Below, piece after piece: positions 22,618 through 33,254 of a DNA stretch of 64,000 bases. Source of the stretch: Pollenia angustigena (taxonomy: Eukaryota > Arthropoda > Insecta > Diptera > Polleniidae). The stretch lies in NCBI GenBank assembly GCA_930367215.1, contig OV884056.1:125114053-125178052 (forward strand), written 5' to 3'. Position 1 is the stretch's first letter. Each line of letters begins with the position of its first letter. The notes beneath the pieces were generated by a model. That model had not been told where the DNA came from. It saw nothing but the letters and a program-made list of their open reading frames with translations, and searched no databases. The translations under genes and the position numbers were made by a program.

Positions 22618-23669
22618 GATGTTACATCTTCTTCAATTGATGAGCAAATGGTTCAATTTACTGGCAGATGTCCAGCAAGACAAGTCATAAGATCAACGCC
22701 ACGACCGGTGGTTTTGAAAAATCTAGTTTGTGCTACTTCCGAAGGATTAATAGTTGACTTTGAAATGTTTCAAAGGGCTGGTAAGTTTCCTGATAGTGGA
22801 CTGGGTCATGGACCATCAATTGTGTTGAGATTAACCAAGTTCCTACCCAAAGGAAGTTTTCTTTATTTTGATCGATTTTTCACGACAATACCTCTAATGG
22901 TAAAACTTGAAGAGAATGGTTTCAAAGCAACTGGTACTTTTATGGGAAATCGGCTAGGAAAAAGAGATAACTTTCTGTCAGACAAGCAAATGGAACGCGG
23001 TTGTATGACTTAATTCGTTAAAGAGACAAGGTTGCTGTTGTAAAGTGGTGTGACACAAAATGTGTAACGATTGCTTCAACTGTATGTGGAAAGGACCCAG
23101 TTGGCGAAGAAGAACGTTGGATAAAAGCTAAAAAACGTCGTTTGCTAGTCCCAATACCTGCGGTTATTCAATTGTACAATTCAAAAATGGGTGGCGTGGA
23201 TACAGCAGATCAAATAATGGAATACTACCGCATCAGCATGAAGACTAAGAAATGGCCAGTCAAAGCTTTTTTTCATTACCTTGACATGGCGATATACAAC
23301 AGCTGGATGGAATACAGAAATGATGCAGGAATAGTTGGTGTTCCGAAAAGAAACATAAAGACATTCCGGACTTTCAAATTAGAAAAAGGAGAAGTGCTAC
23401 CTAATTTCAAAGAAGCTCCTCCAGAAATAGCTGAACCTTTTGAGTTACCTCATGAGTTTCTCGGAACATAATTCCGTCCTCACAATGCTCCAGATGACAT
23501 CAGATACGATCGTTATGACCATTGGCCCCAATTTGAAGATAGGATCGCAAAAAAATGTCGGAACACTTTCTGTGAAAGTAGAACAAGGGCAATATGTCAA
23601 AAGTGCAAAGTAATTTTGTGTGTTGCGAAAGACAAGGACTGTTTTAAGGAGTATCATACCAAACGGTAA
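22618..23669 (+). pseudogene. pB2 transposase pseudogene, catalytic and C-terminal part
   Basis: Carries the DDE_Tnp_1_7 catalytic core. The first aspartate is in SIDEQMVQFTGRCPARQ, the second in GSFLYFDRFFTT and the third in SKMGGVDTADQ, so all three are retained. A frameshift near 23005 (after KQMERG) and an adjacent TAA break the frame before VAVVKWCDTKCVTIAS. A further in-frame TAA at 23469-23471 precedes the C-terminal Cys-rich finger (CRNTFCESR...ICQKCKVILCV...DCFKEYH), which ends at TAA 23667-23669. It is joined upstream to the N-terminal part across hAT-1. Not functional, but less eroded than pB1. Confidence 0.9.
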
Positions 23670-24100
23670 TTCCAGTTTTGAATGTATCACAAAGCTCCTA
23701 CATTAAAGTCTTAAGTTTATATAACATATCTCGTTAAATAATTATATTTTTCAAGTTTTATTGAATTTCTTTTATACCAATTTATATGCTGAATTTTTTA
23801 GTGTATAATTTATTTAATTGATTTTTGTTTTGTTTTGTTATTAAGCAAATTTATTTTTGATTTAAGCTGAATAAAATTGAAATAGAATGAATCCTTTTTA
23901 TTAAAAAACACAATTGTGCTTGGTTCTTTTCGAAAAATAATAATTATTTTACATGTAAATTGTCAAAATATACAATCGTGTCAGGTCCTTTTTCAGAAAT
24001 TCATGATAGTGAAAAAATTTTAAAAATTCAATTTTATACGTCTGTAAAAAGAAAAATTTAAAATATTTACTTTTGTGAAAATGAGAGCATATTTAAGTGA
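23670..24100. other. pB2 3' untranslated and subterminal region
   Basis: AT-rich, no gene. It contains subterminal motifs CACAATTGTGCTTGGTTCTT (23929-23948) and ACAATCGTGTCAGGTCC, which mirror motifs near the left end of pB2. Confidence 0.6.
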
Positions 24101-24129
24101 TGGGTCTGAAAGGGGTATGTGATTTTTCG

Positions 24130-27017
24130 TTACCCCAAGAGGGTAAATATTTCGCATCTAAAGTGCTTTGCATTGCTTATTATCTGTATATTAGGAGGAA
24201 GTTCATTTCAGAGACGGATGGCATTAACGAGAAAGTGTCTTTCAGATATTTGCTCACGGTATCTTATGGAGTTTATTCTATTGCCCCGATTCGATCTTGA
24301 AAATGTTATTCTTTTGTAGAGATAAGTAGGTTGTCTATTAAATATAAGTTTATGTAAAAATATGAGTGTTCGGCATTTCAATAGATTTTCAAAAGATATA
24401 TTACAGAATTGGTTTGAAAACTGAGTTATACTACCATATCTTGTACGTCCATATATATATCTGGCAATGTTGTTGTAGGTCACTTTGAGCTTATTCTTGA
24501 ATCACAACTGGAAAATAATTCACATCCATACATTAAAGTGGGTAGTAGATATGTCTTAGCGAGTAGCATGCGGATATTAATTGGCGTAAAATACTGTGTC
24601 CTCCAAAGATTTCTTAACATAACATAAGTTTTTTCACATATGGCATTTACATGATTTGACCAGGTGAGATCGTTGTTAAAAATAACGCCAAGGTTTTTGA
24701 CACTTTTCAAGATTTCAAAAGTAGAATGTCCAATTTGGATTGGCGGCAAGCTAGACGGTAAAAATGTTGTTTTGCTTATAAGCATTGCCTTCGATTTTTT
24801 CGCATTGAGGCAAAGGCCATTCACTGACGCCCATCTTAATACGTTATCAAGATCGTGATTTAATTTGCTGATACAATCAATAATACCTGATGGGGAACAG
24901 CTGATAAAAAGCTGAACGTCATCTGCATACATCTGTATACCACAGTAGTTGAGTATGGACGGCAAGTCATTGGAGTATATTGAATATAATTGTCGGCCAA
25001 GTATCGAGCCCTGTGGAACACCTCTTGTCATTAAGCAGCTGTTTGATTTATTAGAACCAAAAGAAACGAATTGACTTCTATCACATAGATATGACGCAAG
25101 TAATTTTACAGCTGTGTTTGAAAAATGGCACATGTATTTCAGTTTTTGGCAAAGTATTGTGTGTTCGACGGTATCAAACGCCTTAGAATGGTCAAGCAAA
25201 ACCAAAAAAGATATCATATTGTTATCAATTTTTGACCGTATTTCCTCTGAAACATCGATGAGAGTAGAAATACAGCTGTGTCTAGGTCTAAAACCAGATT
25301 GTCTCTCAGAGAGCAGAGAATTTTCATACAAAAATCGAGTCATCTGCGTTTGTATCAACCTTTCAAATACTTTTGACAAATAGGGCAAAATCGCAATTAG
25401 CCGGTAATTTTTATCAGGTTTTGGAACAGGTATAATCTTAGCTTGTTTCCACATTGATGGGAAAGTAGATGTTGTAATTATTGTGTTAATCAAATGTGTT
25501 ATATGTTGTAGTATATATGTAACTATCAGTTTAAAAAATTTCGGATGAACCTCATAATTTCCCAAAGAGTCAGATTTAATACTAAGCATGGATTTAAGAA
25601 CATCGTCCTGGGTAACTTATATGAAATCAAAACATAATGAAAGTTGTTGATTAGTATTGTTAGCGTTGTTAAAGGCATTTGTAGAGTTGTAATATCTGAG
25701 ATTCGCTTCTGGCATTGGTATATTGGCAAATTCTAAATTAAGTTGATTAACATCAATTTTGTTTTCGGTTTTCATGCAATTGTTAACGATACCCATCGTA
25801 CGAATTTCCCTCCAATTCTTTTTTGAGCAAACAGCTGATTGGAACTTTCTCTCATAAAATTTTGATTTTTCAGTTCTAATTTTTAGATTAACGTTTCTTC
25901 TGCATATCTTGAAAAAATTATGGAGTTCCGGGGTTTTAAATCTTTTCCATCGTGCATACGCATCATTTCTTTCATTGATTAAGGCTATAATTTCGTTTGA
26001 AAACAAGGGTTTCTCATTTTTTATTTTTTTTACTTTAACTGTCACATACTTTTCATATAAATATTGTATATTGCAATGCAAAAAAGTTACCTCTTCATCT
26101 ACAGTAGGCATTAAGAATGTTTGGTTCCATGGTATTGTTGTTAGTTCCGTTTCCAGGGATTGGATATCTATGTTTTTAAAATCTCGAAATGTTATTGTTT
26201 GTTCTTGCGCTATTGCTCCAAAATTATAAGACACAAAAATTAAATCATGTTTTGAAAAAACTGAGGCAGAAAGTTGGTCAAATAAGAGCATTCGATTGAG
26301 ATTATCTACAAAACAAAGGTCAAGAAGAGTACTGGCGGTGGATGTAAAATGTGTCGGTGTTAAACTATTTATCCAAATCATACCAGTGGCACTCATATCC
26401 TCTATTAAACGTTTATCTATTAGTATGTTAGTGTTGAAATCACCATCTGTGTAACCAAGAGTAAGCATGGATAGTTTATCTAACAATGGCTTAATTTGTA
26501 TTTGTTTATTAGGCCGATAAATTGTTCCCAGTAAAAGTTTTTGGTTGTTATTGAAAATGTCAAGAAATAAATATTCTGGTTTCTGAGTATTTAAGGCTCT
26601 ATTATTTTCATTTATTTCGACATTATAGGCATTAACATATTCATCAATAACGACTTCATCGTCATTAACTTTGTCTTCATCGGACGTTTGGCATTTAATT
26701 TTGCATGAAATTGATGATTTTACATATATTGCCATACCACCAGCGTTTGAATATCTGTCAGATCGAAAAAGCATATATCCTTTCAGTTTGTAGTAGTTTT
26801 CGTGAATTTCAAAGTGAAACCACGTTTCCGAAATACATATTATGTCCATACCTGACTCCTCAAAGATCAGTCGAAATTCATCCATTTTGTTGTTTAGGCT
26901 CTGGGCATTTATATGGCAGATGTTTAAACCAGAAGTTCTTTTACAAAGTATTCTGATCATACTGTAAAGGTTTTTTCTAGAACAAACTGTCCTATTAACT
27001 ACAAATTGTAAAACCAT
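24130..27017 (-). pseudogene. CR1-like endonuclease-reverse transcriptase pseudogene
   Basis: The protein begins near 27017 with an APE endonuclease: LNICHINAQSLNNKMDEF, IICISETWF, GGMAIYVK, a STLLDLCFVDN block and SKHDLIFV. Reverse transcriptase motifs follow: YRLIAILPYLSKVFERL, SGFRPRHSC, FLVLLDHSKAFDTVEH, TRGVPQGSILG and MYADDVQLF. A nonsense TAA at 25607-25605 (likely CAA), a frameshift near 24480 and a TGA within L-stop-NELPPN near 24215 disable it. The C-terminal NELPPNIQ motif is typical of CR1-like proteins. The clade is assigned from motif style only, and a related L2/Crack-type lineage is possible. No ORF1 was recognised upstream. Confidence 0.8.
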
Positions 27018-27494
27018 AGTTTAAAATAAATTTTTCCGGTAGCAATGCAAGCACAAAAATTAATTTTAGTAGATCACATATGAGTTTTATAAAAATATAT
27101 TTAAAAATGGCAATCTGCTGTCAAATCAGTTGTAATTTATCTGACATTTCATTTCTCTGTACGGTTGTTTATTTATTAGTGTGTTTATTTATTAAAAAAG
27201 CAATCAAGAAAAAGCCGCCAAGTGAAAAAATACTTCAACAAAATACAGAAAAAGTTTTTATATATTATATTTTTAAATAAACGTCCATATCAACAAAAGC
27301 AAACGCAAATAAAAAAAAGGTAATACAAAACACAGCTACGACAATTACAATTAACTATTTTCTTAATATAATTTAAAAATTAAAAAAAAAAAAATTTAAC
27401 AACCACTTCAAAACACAACATAAAACATTTGTTATAAATACAGCCACAAAACTTTATACAACTACTCGCGGTGAAATTTGCAAATTTATGGCAA
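27018..27494. other. 5' region of the CR1-like element, no ORF1 seen
   Basis: AT-rich DNA with several poly-A runs. Small ORFs lack any recognisable motif. It probably holds the 5' untranslated region of the CR1-like element up to its junction with MITE-1 near 27495. Confidence 0.45.
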
Positions 27495-27768
27495 AGCAAT
27501 TTCAAGTGTTCTCCAGCAATATAATAAGCAATTATTGCTCCATTGTTCTGCCGACGTTATTGCTTGTACTTAGCAATAAAAATTGCTACGTGGAGACCCA
27601 GCGTAAAGAAATAGATAAGCGGTTGTAAAAATTTCAAGTTTAGTGAACAATTAAAAAGAAATATAAGAAAATATATTTTTCATACTTTGGTATAATATTT
27701 TTACAAGTATGTAAATTAGAAACAAATTGATTTCGCTTCCCCCTCTAATTTATTTTTACAATTTTTAG

Positions 27769-28901
27769 TGCCGAGGCAAATAAGAATTCGTGGTTTTTAT
27801 GGTATCTGGCTTAAGTATCGAAAATTTTGTGAGGCAAAAGCTGCGGCAATAACTTATGTGGAAGATTTTTTAAAAATTAATCTTAGCAAAAAGAAAATAA
27901 AAGAAATTCATTTCATATTGTTGCAAATAGAAACTAATTGGAAAAATAACCATTATATGAAAGAAAGGTTTGAAAAAATTTTTGCTCATGGCTGGATTCA
28001 TATTTTTTTTGCAAGTGAAGGGGATTTAAATTTTTTAAGTAAAAGCATTGTGTTTATTTTCATTTTGAGTAATAATCCCTTTATTTTAAGAATCCTAGTA
28101 CCAGTAAAAAGCCGACCATTGATGGATTTTCTTCTGAACGAACTAAAACGGGAAAGGTTACTGAACAACAAACTAAAACCTTGTAAAAAAGCATTTTATA
28201 AAATTACAAACCGGGAAAAGACCACATCTATTTCTGTGGATAAATCGTTGGCTCTTTTTATTGATATGGGTTTATCTTTTAGAAAGTACAAACTATTGAG
28301 CACAGTTGTAAATAACGCTCACAAAGACTGCTTTCCTGCTTATTATGCCTTACGTAATACTAAAAATAAGTATGTTCCAGAAGGAATTACTATTACAGAA
28401 ACGTCTGCAGAAGTGCCGTTGCAAAACATTCTTAGCATGACTGTAAGGAGTTATTTAGACTTAATTAGTTTTGATTTTAAGAACGATATAATTTGTGAAA
28501 TTAAGTGTGGATTTTACGGAAGCTCGGGGCATAGTGTATACAAGCAAAGGTTTACTGATCCAAATTCAAATGATGAATTTTTATTTATATCGTCATTTGT
28601 CGTGATAAGAATTTTAGATCACGTTTTTGAGCAACAATTTAAAGTCATCATCCACAAAACATTGCCGACCAATATGTTTTTATTTTCAAAAAGAAAGCCC
28701 AACATTAATTAAACTTGTAGAAAGCCGCATACAGACCGAAATAGATCACTTGGAACCGTTCACCTATATTCCTAAAACCATTCCTATAAAAGTGCACTTT
28801 AAGTTTCATTTAACGATGATAAATGGAGCAGGACTAAATGTGTTGACAGAAAATAGAAGTAGTTCATCCTGTTTTATTTGTGGGGCTAAACCAACAAATA
28901 T
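27769..28901 (+). pseudogene. RAG1-like transposase pseudogene, N-terminal half
   Basis: RAG1-like proteins are DDE transposases related to Transib and to the V(D)J recombinase. This piece follows a plausible 3' splice site (TTTTTACAATTTTTAG ending 27768), and there is no ATG, so an upstream exon is likely missing or unrecognised. The block CGFYGSSGHSVYKQRF corresponds to the RAG1 region around its first catalytic aspartate (a CDG motif), but here the Asp position is Tyr. A one-base shift near 28660-28680 moves the frame into FYFQKESPTLIKLVESR. The later block NVLTENRSSSSCFICGAKP matches the RAG1 finger region (C-x2-C after a TFKF-like strand). The ORF is cut at AACAAATAT (28893-28901) by a Jockey-D insertion and resumes at 40951. 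Confidence 0.65.
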
Positions 28902-31004
28902 TTTTTTTTTTTTTAATTTATTTTTTATTATTGAATCTTTCTTATCGAAATTTACAATATGTATTCAAATCTTAATTCTACTTGTTGTTTATTAGTTGTT
29001 ACCAGTGTGACCACTAACTGCTGTATTCAAATTTTAAGACTGTCTTCTAGTTAGGCTCAAAGTATCGGTTCTTTTTAGCCTCTGGTGACCTTCGAACTGA
29101 AGCAAACCCCGAGCGAGGTAGTTAGGGTGGACCATTAGTTTATCGATGTAGCTTATTGAATATTTTTTAATTTCCTCCTGGATAGTGGGGACGTTGAGAT
29201 CTCTGTGGATAATATCATTACGTATGTACCATGGGGCGCAGACAATTTGTCGTAATATTCTAGACTGTCTTCTTTGAAGCTTTTGTATGTTAGATGCGCA
29301 TGCAGTACCCCATAATTGGATGCCATATGTCCATATTGGTTTTATGATGGACTTGTATAGAAGAATTTTGTTGTCTAAAGACAAGTTTGAGTTTCCACCG
29401 AGAAGCCAATGTAGTTGAGCTGCTTTAAGTTTCATAGCCGTTATTTTCGCTTCGATATGACGAGACCAGGTCAAGCGTCTATCTATATGAATTCCCAAGT
29501 ACTTTACATGGTTTTCTACCGGAACAGTGATGTTATTTATTTTTACTGCTGGTCACGTTTGTCTTCTGAGCGTGAAAGTTAAGTGAGCACGTTTAGCCGG
29601 GTTAACCTTTATTCTCCATTTTTCTAGCCATGCCTCTAGTTCATTGATGTGGGACTGCAGATTTTGCGATGCGACTTTTGGGTCATGGTTAACGCTAATA
29701 AATGCTGTGTCGTCTGCAAATGTAGAGGTATGCGTGCTCAGGTTTGTTGGCATATCCGCTGTGTATATTATATATAGAAGCGGTCCTAATATGCTGCCTT
29801 GGGGAACACCAGCAGTAATTTTCTTGAGGGGGGAGTATTTATCTTGCGACCTTACTATGAATGTTCTGCCTGTTAGATAGCTCTCCAGAAGCTTGTGAGT
29901 GTTTTGAGGAAGCATTCGTGTTATTTTGATGAGTAGCCCATCATACCAAACTTTGTCAAATGCTTGGGAAATGTCTATAAACAGGGCTGAGCAGTATTGC
30001 TTTTTCTCAAACGCCGATCTAATAAGGGTGACAATTCTATGCACTTGTTCTATTGTACCATGTTTCGCTCTGAATCCGAACTGGTGATCCGGGATAATGT
30101 CGTGTTCATTTAGATGAGGAGTTATACTAAAACGAATATTTTTTCGAAAAGCTTCGATAGGATTGATAATAAGCTTATCGGTCTGTACGACGCAGCCTGG
30201 CTAGCATCTTTTCCTGGCTTGGGAATCATAACAATTATAGACCTCTTCCATGAGGATGGGAAGTATCGGACTCTTAATATAGCGTTAAAAATGAGTAGCA
30301 AGATTCTGGATGCAGACGATGGTAAGTTTCTTATCATTGACCCTGTGATTCGGTCAAGTCCGGGAGATTTTCCAATATTCACTTTTTCTATTGCAGATTT
30401 TACTTGAGTAATGTTAAATTTTAATGGATGGTTTACCTTATCAGGAATGATTGGACGACAGGAACAAGTATGTGTATCATGTGGCGTGAAAACTTTCTCA
30501 AGGTGTCCCGCGAAAGCGTTTAATTTTTCATCTGTGTTTTTGGCCCAAGTGCGGTTTTCCAGTCTTAATGGAGATTCTTGGGTTAAAGGGCATTTCATAT
30601 GCCGTACAGCCTTCCATAAGCTATAATTGGAGTTTTTTTGTGGCATCTAGGCTGTTTAGATAGCCTTCTATTACAAACTCGTGGTTCTGTCTCAATTTGT
30701 TGCGAAGAGTTGTCAGGCATAGTTGTAGTTGGGCCTTAGTGGTTGGGGAACGACTGTTTTGCCATTGTCTTCTTAACTTCCTTTTTTCTCTGATAAGGGT
30801 CTCTATATCCGTCGATGTATTGTAAGGAGCACGTTTAATTGTCCGCTTGATTGGGGTTTTATTTCTTGCTGCAGCATCCAAGACTTCTGTAAATCGTTCG
30901 ACAGCTATTTGGATGTCAGATGAATTTTTTAGGGGAATGCACTGTGATAGATGAGAGCTCACATACATTTTATACTTTAACCAATTTGTGTTTCTGTTTG
31001 GATA
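28893..31004 (-). mobile_element. Jockey-D copy 2: 3' two-thirds, reciprocal half of a recombined pair
   Basis: A minus-strand Jockey-D fragment runs from its poly-A tail (poly-T at 28902-28914) to 31004, where homology to intact Jockey-D ends abruptly in the ORF2 linker region. The 3' end is joined to the RAG1-like ORF at AACAAATAT. The 5' break is joined to the Penelope-like ORF at GTTGTAA (31005-31011). Neither duplication has its partner on the other side of this copy; both partners sit on Jockey-D copy 3. This shows exchange between two originally separate insertions. Confidence 0.85.
29034..31004 (-). pseudogene. Jockey-D copy 2 ORF2 fragment (reverse transcriptase), frameshifted
   Basis: Coding remnants correspond to the linker, reverse transcriptase and C-terminal regions of the intact ORF2 at 46675-49335. 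Visible motifs are MIPKPGKDASQAASYRPISL, ALFIDISQAFDKVW, GVPQGSILGPLLY and TFADDTAF. It lacks the endonuclease. A one-base deletion near 30130 (CTAAAACG versus CTTAAAATG in the intact copy) shifts the frame after LFEKIFVLV, and the same deletion is present in copy 3. Further frame changes lie near 29530 and 30625. Not functional. Confidence 0.9.
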
Positions 31005-32157
31005 GTTGTAATGGGAAAGTATATACACAACTGAAAGGACTTCCAATGGGATCTCCTGCTTCTCCAATTGTAGCTGATATTGTAATGGAAAGGTTACTTG
31101 ACACATCCATTGGAAAATTGAATATAAAACATAAGATAATGATAAAATATGTTGACGACATTTTCTGCACTATTAATGAATGTGGGGTGAATAACTTGTT
31201 GGACACATTTAATGAGTTTAATAGTAATATTAAATTCACTTTGGAAATGGAAAGTAACTTAAAATTACCTTTCTTAGATACTTTAATAATAAGAAAGGGA
31301 AATAATTTATTAATAGATTGGTATCAAAAGCCAACAGCATCAGGCAGAATTTTGAATTATTATTCTGGATACAGTAGACGGATTATTATAAATACTGCTA
31401 GAAATTTAATTAATAGGGTACTAACAATTAGTGACAAGGTTTATCACAGAAAAAACATTGTTAGAATTAGAAATATATTAAGGGATAACAATTTTCCAAA
31501 TAGTTTGAGTAATGGATTAATTAATCAATATAGAGATAGGAGTAATGGGAATGCTAGACTTATAAGTACAACAGAACCAATGATATACAAATCATTATCA
31601 TACATATCAAATGTTTCGGAAAGGATAAAAGAATCAAGAATCTTTGACACTAATAAATATAAGATAGCATACAAAGCTTATAATACAATGAACGGTTTAT
31701 TTAGCAAGACAAAGGATAGAAATAGTAAATGGGATATGTCTAACATTGTCTACAAAATTCCTTGTAAAGGAAATGATAATGAAAGATGCAACCAGGTTTA
31801 CATAGGTACAACGAAGAACAAATTAAGGACTAGAATTGCGGGACATAAATCCGATCAAAAATATAGAGACATTAATTGTAAAAAGACAGCATTAAGTCAT
31901 CATTGTCATCTATCCAATCACTATCCAAATTTTGAAGAAGTGTGGTTTTAAACACTGAAACTAACTACAAACGCAGATATATATTAGAAATGTTACACAT
32001 AATTAATACACCAATTGCACACAGAATAAATTTTAAAGCAGACACAGAACATATAGCGAATAATTATAGGAATTTAGTTGTTAAGAGAAAGAAGATTATA
32101 TATAATATAAATATATCTATCGTAGCCTTGGAACAAGAGGGTTTAATTTGCACCTAA
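31005..32157 (+). pseudogene. Penelope-like element, C-terminal half: RT catalytic core + GIY-YIG endonuclease
   Basis: Penelope-like elements encode a reverse transcriptase fused to a GIY-YIG endonuclease. This half opens in mid-protein with GKVYTQLKGLPMGSPASPIV, then the catalytic MIKYVDDIF, LPFLDT and WYQKPTASGR. It ends with the endonuclease: NIVYKIPC, a Cys spacer, QVYIGTTKNKLRTRIAGHKS and ALSHH. A frame change near 31942 separates the final ~70 residues (RRYILEMLHIINT...ALEQEGLICT). The missing N-terminal half lies downstream at 35096-36442, so the element is permuted. GTTGTAA(T) at 31005-31012 is shared with 36435-36442, and joining there gives an unbroken frame (RYFGC-NGKVY). Confidence 0.9.
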
Positions 32158-32335
32158 ATTGGCATGAAAATTAGGACCTTCTTGTACTTAGGTCACGATA
32201 TACGGATACATTTGTAAGAATGAAGATAAATTTAATTAAAAATGTTTCTATATGTATGTAAGATAAAAATAAGTTTAGTTTAAAATGTTTATATGTTATA
32301 GGAATTTTCTTTAGTCAAAATGTTTTATATTATTA

Positions 32336-32754
32336 AATAATTAGTATTGTGGTTATTTTGTTGAACTATTTATGGTTTTTAATCCAAATTTTTAATATTT
32401 TTAATTAGGCTCATTCATATTTTTAATTAGGCTCATTCTTGACGTGGCTCGGGCTATTGACGTCAGCATGCTGCGAGTGTAAGACGGCAAATCCATCTGA
32501 GGAGATCGAGTGGTTGCGATCGAAACATGTCATGGTATCCTGCCGGCTAGGGTTCGAGCCCGAGCCACGTCAAGAATGAAAGATTATCAATAACAATTTT
32601 AATTAATTTTCATGTTGTAAAATTCCTTTCTTCATAAAAATAATTTAATGAAAATTAAATTTCATGAACTTAAGCCTAATTAAAAATATTAAAAATTTGG
32701 ATTAAAAACCATAAATAGTTCAACAAAATAACCACAATACTAATTATTGTTAAA
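32336..32754. repeat. Large inverted repeat centred on the first hammerhead
   Basis: Positions 32336-32456 are matched, with an internal deletion, by the reverse complement of about 32550-32748. Shared blocks are TATGGTTTTTAATCCAAATT, TTTAATTAGGCT and CATTCTTGACGTGGCTCGGG. The hammerhead core lies in the loop between the arms. Penelope-like elements often have inverted and direct terminal repeats, so this probably marks the element's complex terminus. Confidence 0.75.
32485..32545 (+). ncRNA. Hammerhead ribozyme 1 (type I), Penelope-associated
   Basis: All core elements are present in order: outer stem I CGGCA, internal loop, stem I CCAT (32493-32496), core CTGAGGA (32497-32503), stem II GATCG/CGATC closing loop AGTGGTTG, core GAAA (32522-32525), a very short stem III (AC-AT-GT), cleavage triplet GTC (32529-32531), then ATGG and TGCCG completing stem I. 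Predicted cleavage follows C32531. It is on the coding strand of the Penelope ORF, as in described Penelope-like elements. The minimal stem III suggests weak or dimer-dependent cleavage. Confidence 0.85.
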
Positions 32755-33046
32755 GCTAAGGCACGAGCTCTATGTGTACATTTGTCCTTCAAGTTGTGCT
32801 GAAAAAAGGTCAACAGAAAAGAGAAAGACAAAATGAAAAAACAAAAAATGTACTTGGACTTCAAGAAAAATTCTTGACAAAAAGTACGAAAAAACAGAAG
32901 TAAGGAAAAAACATATAAAATCAATTAAAATGGATAATCATTCAGGAAAGCAAATTTCGATCTACCAAATGTTTAAATACAATTTGGTTTAAGGGTTGAT
33001 GTTTGACTATTGACGTCAGCAGTCGTCGATGGCTGCGAGTGTAAGA

Positions 33047-33107
33047 CGGCAAATCCATCTGAGGAGATCGAGTGGTTGCGATCGAAACATGTCATGGTAA
33101 CCTGCCG
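33047..33107 (+). ncRNA. Hammerhead ribozyme 2 (type I), Penelope-associated
   Basis: Same fold as the first copy: CGGCA, CCAT, CTGAGGA (33059-33065), GATCG/CGATC stem II, GAAA (33084-33087), GTC (33091-33093), ATGG, TGCCG. The only change inside is TAACC for TATCC in the stem I internal loop (33098-33102). Predicted cleavage follows C33093. Two in-phase hammerheads 562 nt apart could release a defined RNA unit. Confidence 0.85.
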
Positions 33108-33254
33108 GCCAGGGTTCGAGCCCGAGCCACGTCAAGAATGAAAGATTATCAATAACAATTTTAATTAATTTTCATGTTGTAAAATTCCTTTCTTCATAAA
33201 AATAATTTAATGAAAATTAAATTTCATGAACTTAAGCCTAATTAAAAATATTAA

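Larger units (their letters stand above)
16427..22625. mobile_element. hAT-1: non-autonomous hAT with 8-bp TSD, inside pB2
   Basis: GATGTTAC at 16427-16434 and 22618-22625 is an exact 8-bp duplication. The element starts CAGGCCTGCCA and ends TGGCACCCCTG, so the ends are CAGG(C/G)(C/G)TGCCA inverted repeats of hAT type. TGCCGATTTTT is repeated many times near both ends. Without its own insertions (MITE-3 and Jockey-B) it would be about 1 kb. No transposase is recognisable. Removing one TSD copy rejoins the pB2 transposase frame (…ATDVTSSSIDEQM). Confidence 0.9.
15490..24115 (+). mobile_element. pB2: second piggyBac element, heavily interrupted
   Basis: The left terminus CCCTTTCGGACCC (15490-15502) is matched by the reverse complement of TGGGTCTGAAAGGG at the right (ending 24114 or 24115). 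Subterminal CACAATTGTG / CACAATCGTG and GGTTCTTTT motifs occur at both ends. A transposase pseudogene lies inside on the plus strand. The expected TTAA duplication is not visible (ATAT on the left, GTAT on the right), so the ends or the site have mutated. MITE-2 and hAT-1 are inserted in it, and it sits in the CR1-like element. Confidence 0.75.
8333..27494 (-). mobile_element. CR1-like non-LTR retroelement, minus strand, split by two piggyBac elements
   Basis: Reading the minus strand, the ORF at 27017-24130 is followed by a 3' region that stops at the end of pB2 and resumes at 10750-10681 and 8468-8337. It finishes in an A-rich tail of AAATAAATAAAAAA type at about 8337-8370. A candidate target duplication AGCAATT lies at 8326-8332 and 27495-27501. 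The element therefore sits inside MITE-1 and received pB1 and pB2 in its 3' untranslated region. The 5' boundary is approximate. Confidence 0.6.
8196..27599. mobile_element. MITE-1: outermost MITE of a deep nest, split into two halves
   Basis: GGGTCTCCACGTAGCAAT at 8196-8213 is matched exactly by the reverse complement at 27582-27599. The left half (about 8196-8332) and right half (about 27495-27599) carry the same family motifs (GCAATAACGTCGGCAGAA on the minus strand in the right half). Everything between is later insertions. The flanks TTAACAC(C) and (A)GCGTAAAG are partial complements, so the terminal repeat may extend a few bases further. Confidence 0.65.
32448..33254 (+). repeat. Penelope-like pseudo-LTR: two direct copies of ~247 bp
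   Basis: 32448-32694 and 33005-33254 are direct repeats (start TATTGACGTCAGCA, end CCTAATTAAAAATATTAAAA) with few differences. The second has extra bases GTCGTCGATGG near its start. Each carries a hammerhead motif. Duplicated terminal repeats with hammerheads are known in Penelope-like elements. The ~310 bp between them has no recognisable gene apart from a 16-codon ORF (32930-32989). Confidence 0.8.

Noticed and set aside
27768..27770. GTG as a start codon for the RAG1-like ORF.
   Set aside because: GTG is not expected as an initiator here, and the preceding pyrimidine-rich TTTTTAG fits a 3' splice site. The true start is probably in an upstream exon that is missing.
29644..30626. Plus-strand ORFs repeated at 29644, 30114, 37670, 47285, 47774 and similar positions.
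   Set aside because: They are antisense images of the Jockey-D ORF2 reverse transcriptase and recur only because the element recurs.
31800..31900. GIY-YIG motif as a free-standing homing endonuclease.
   Set aside because: It follows the reverse transcriptase in the same ORF, the standard Penelope layout.
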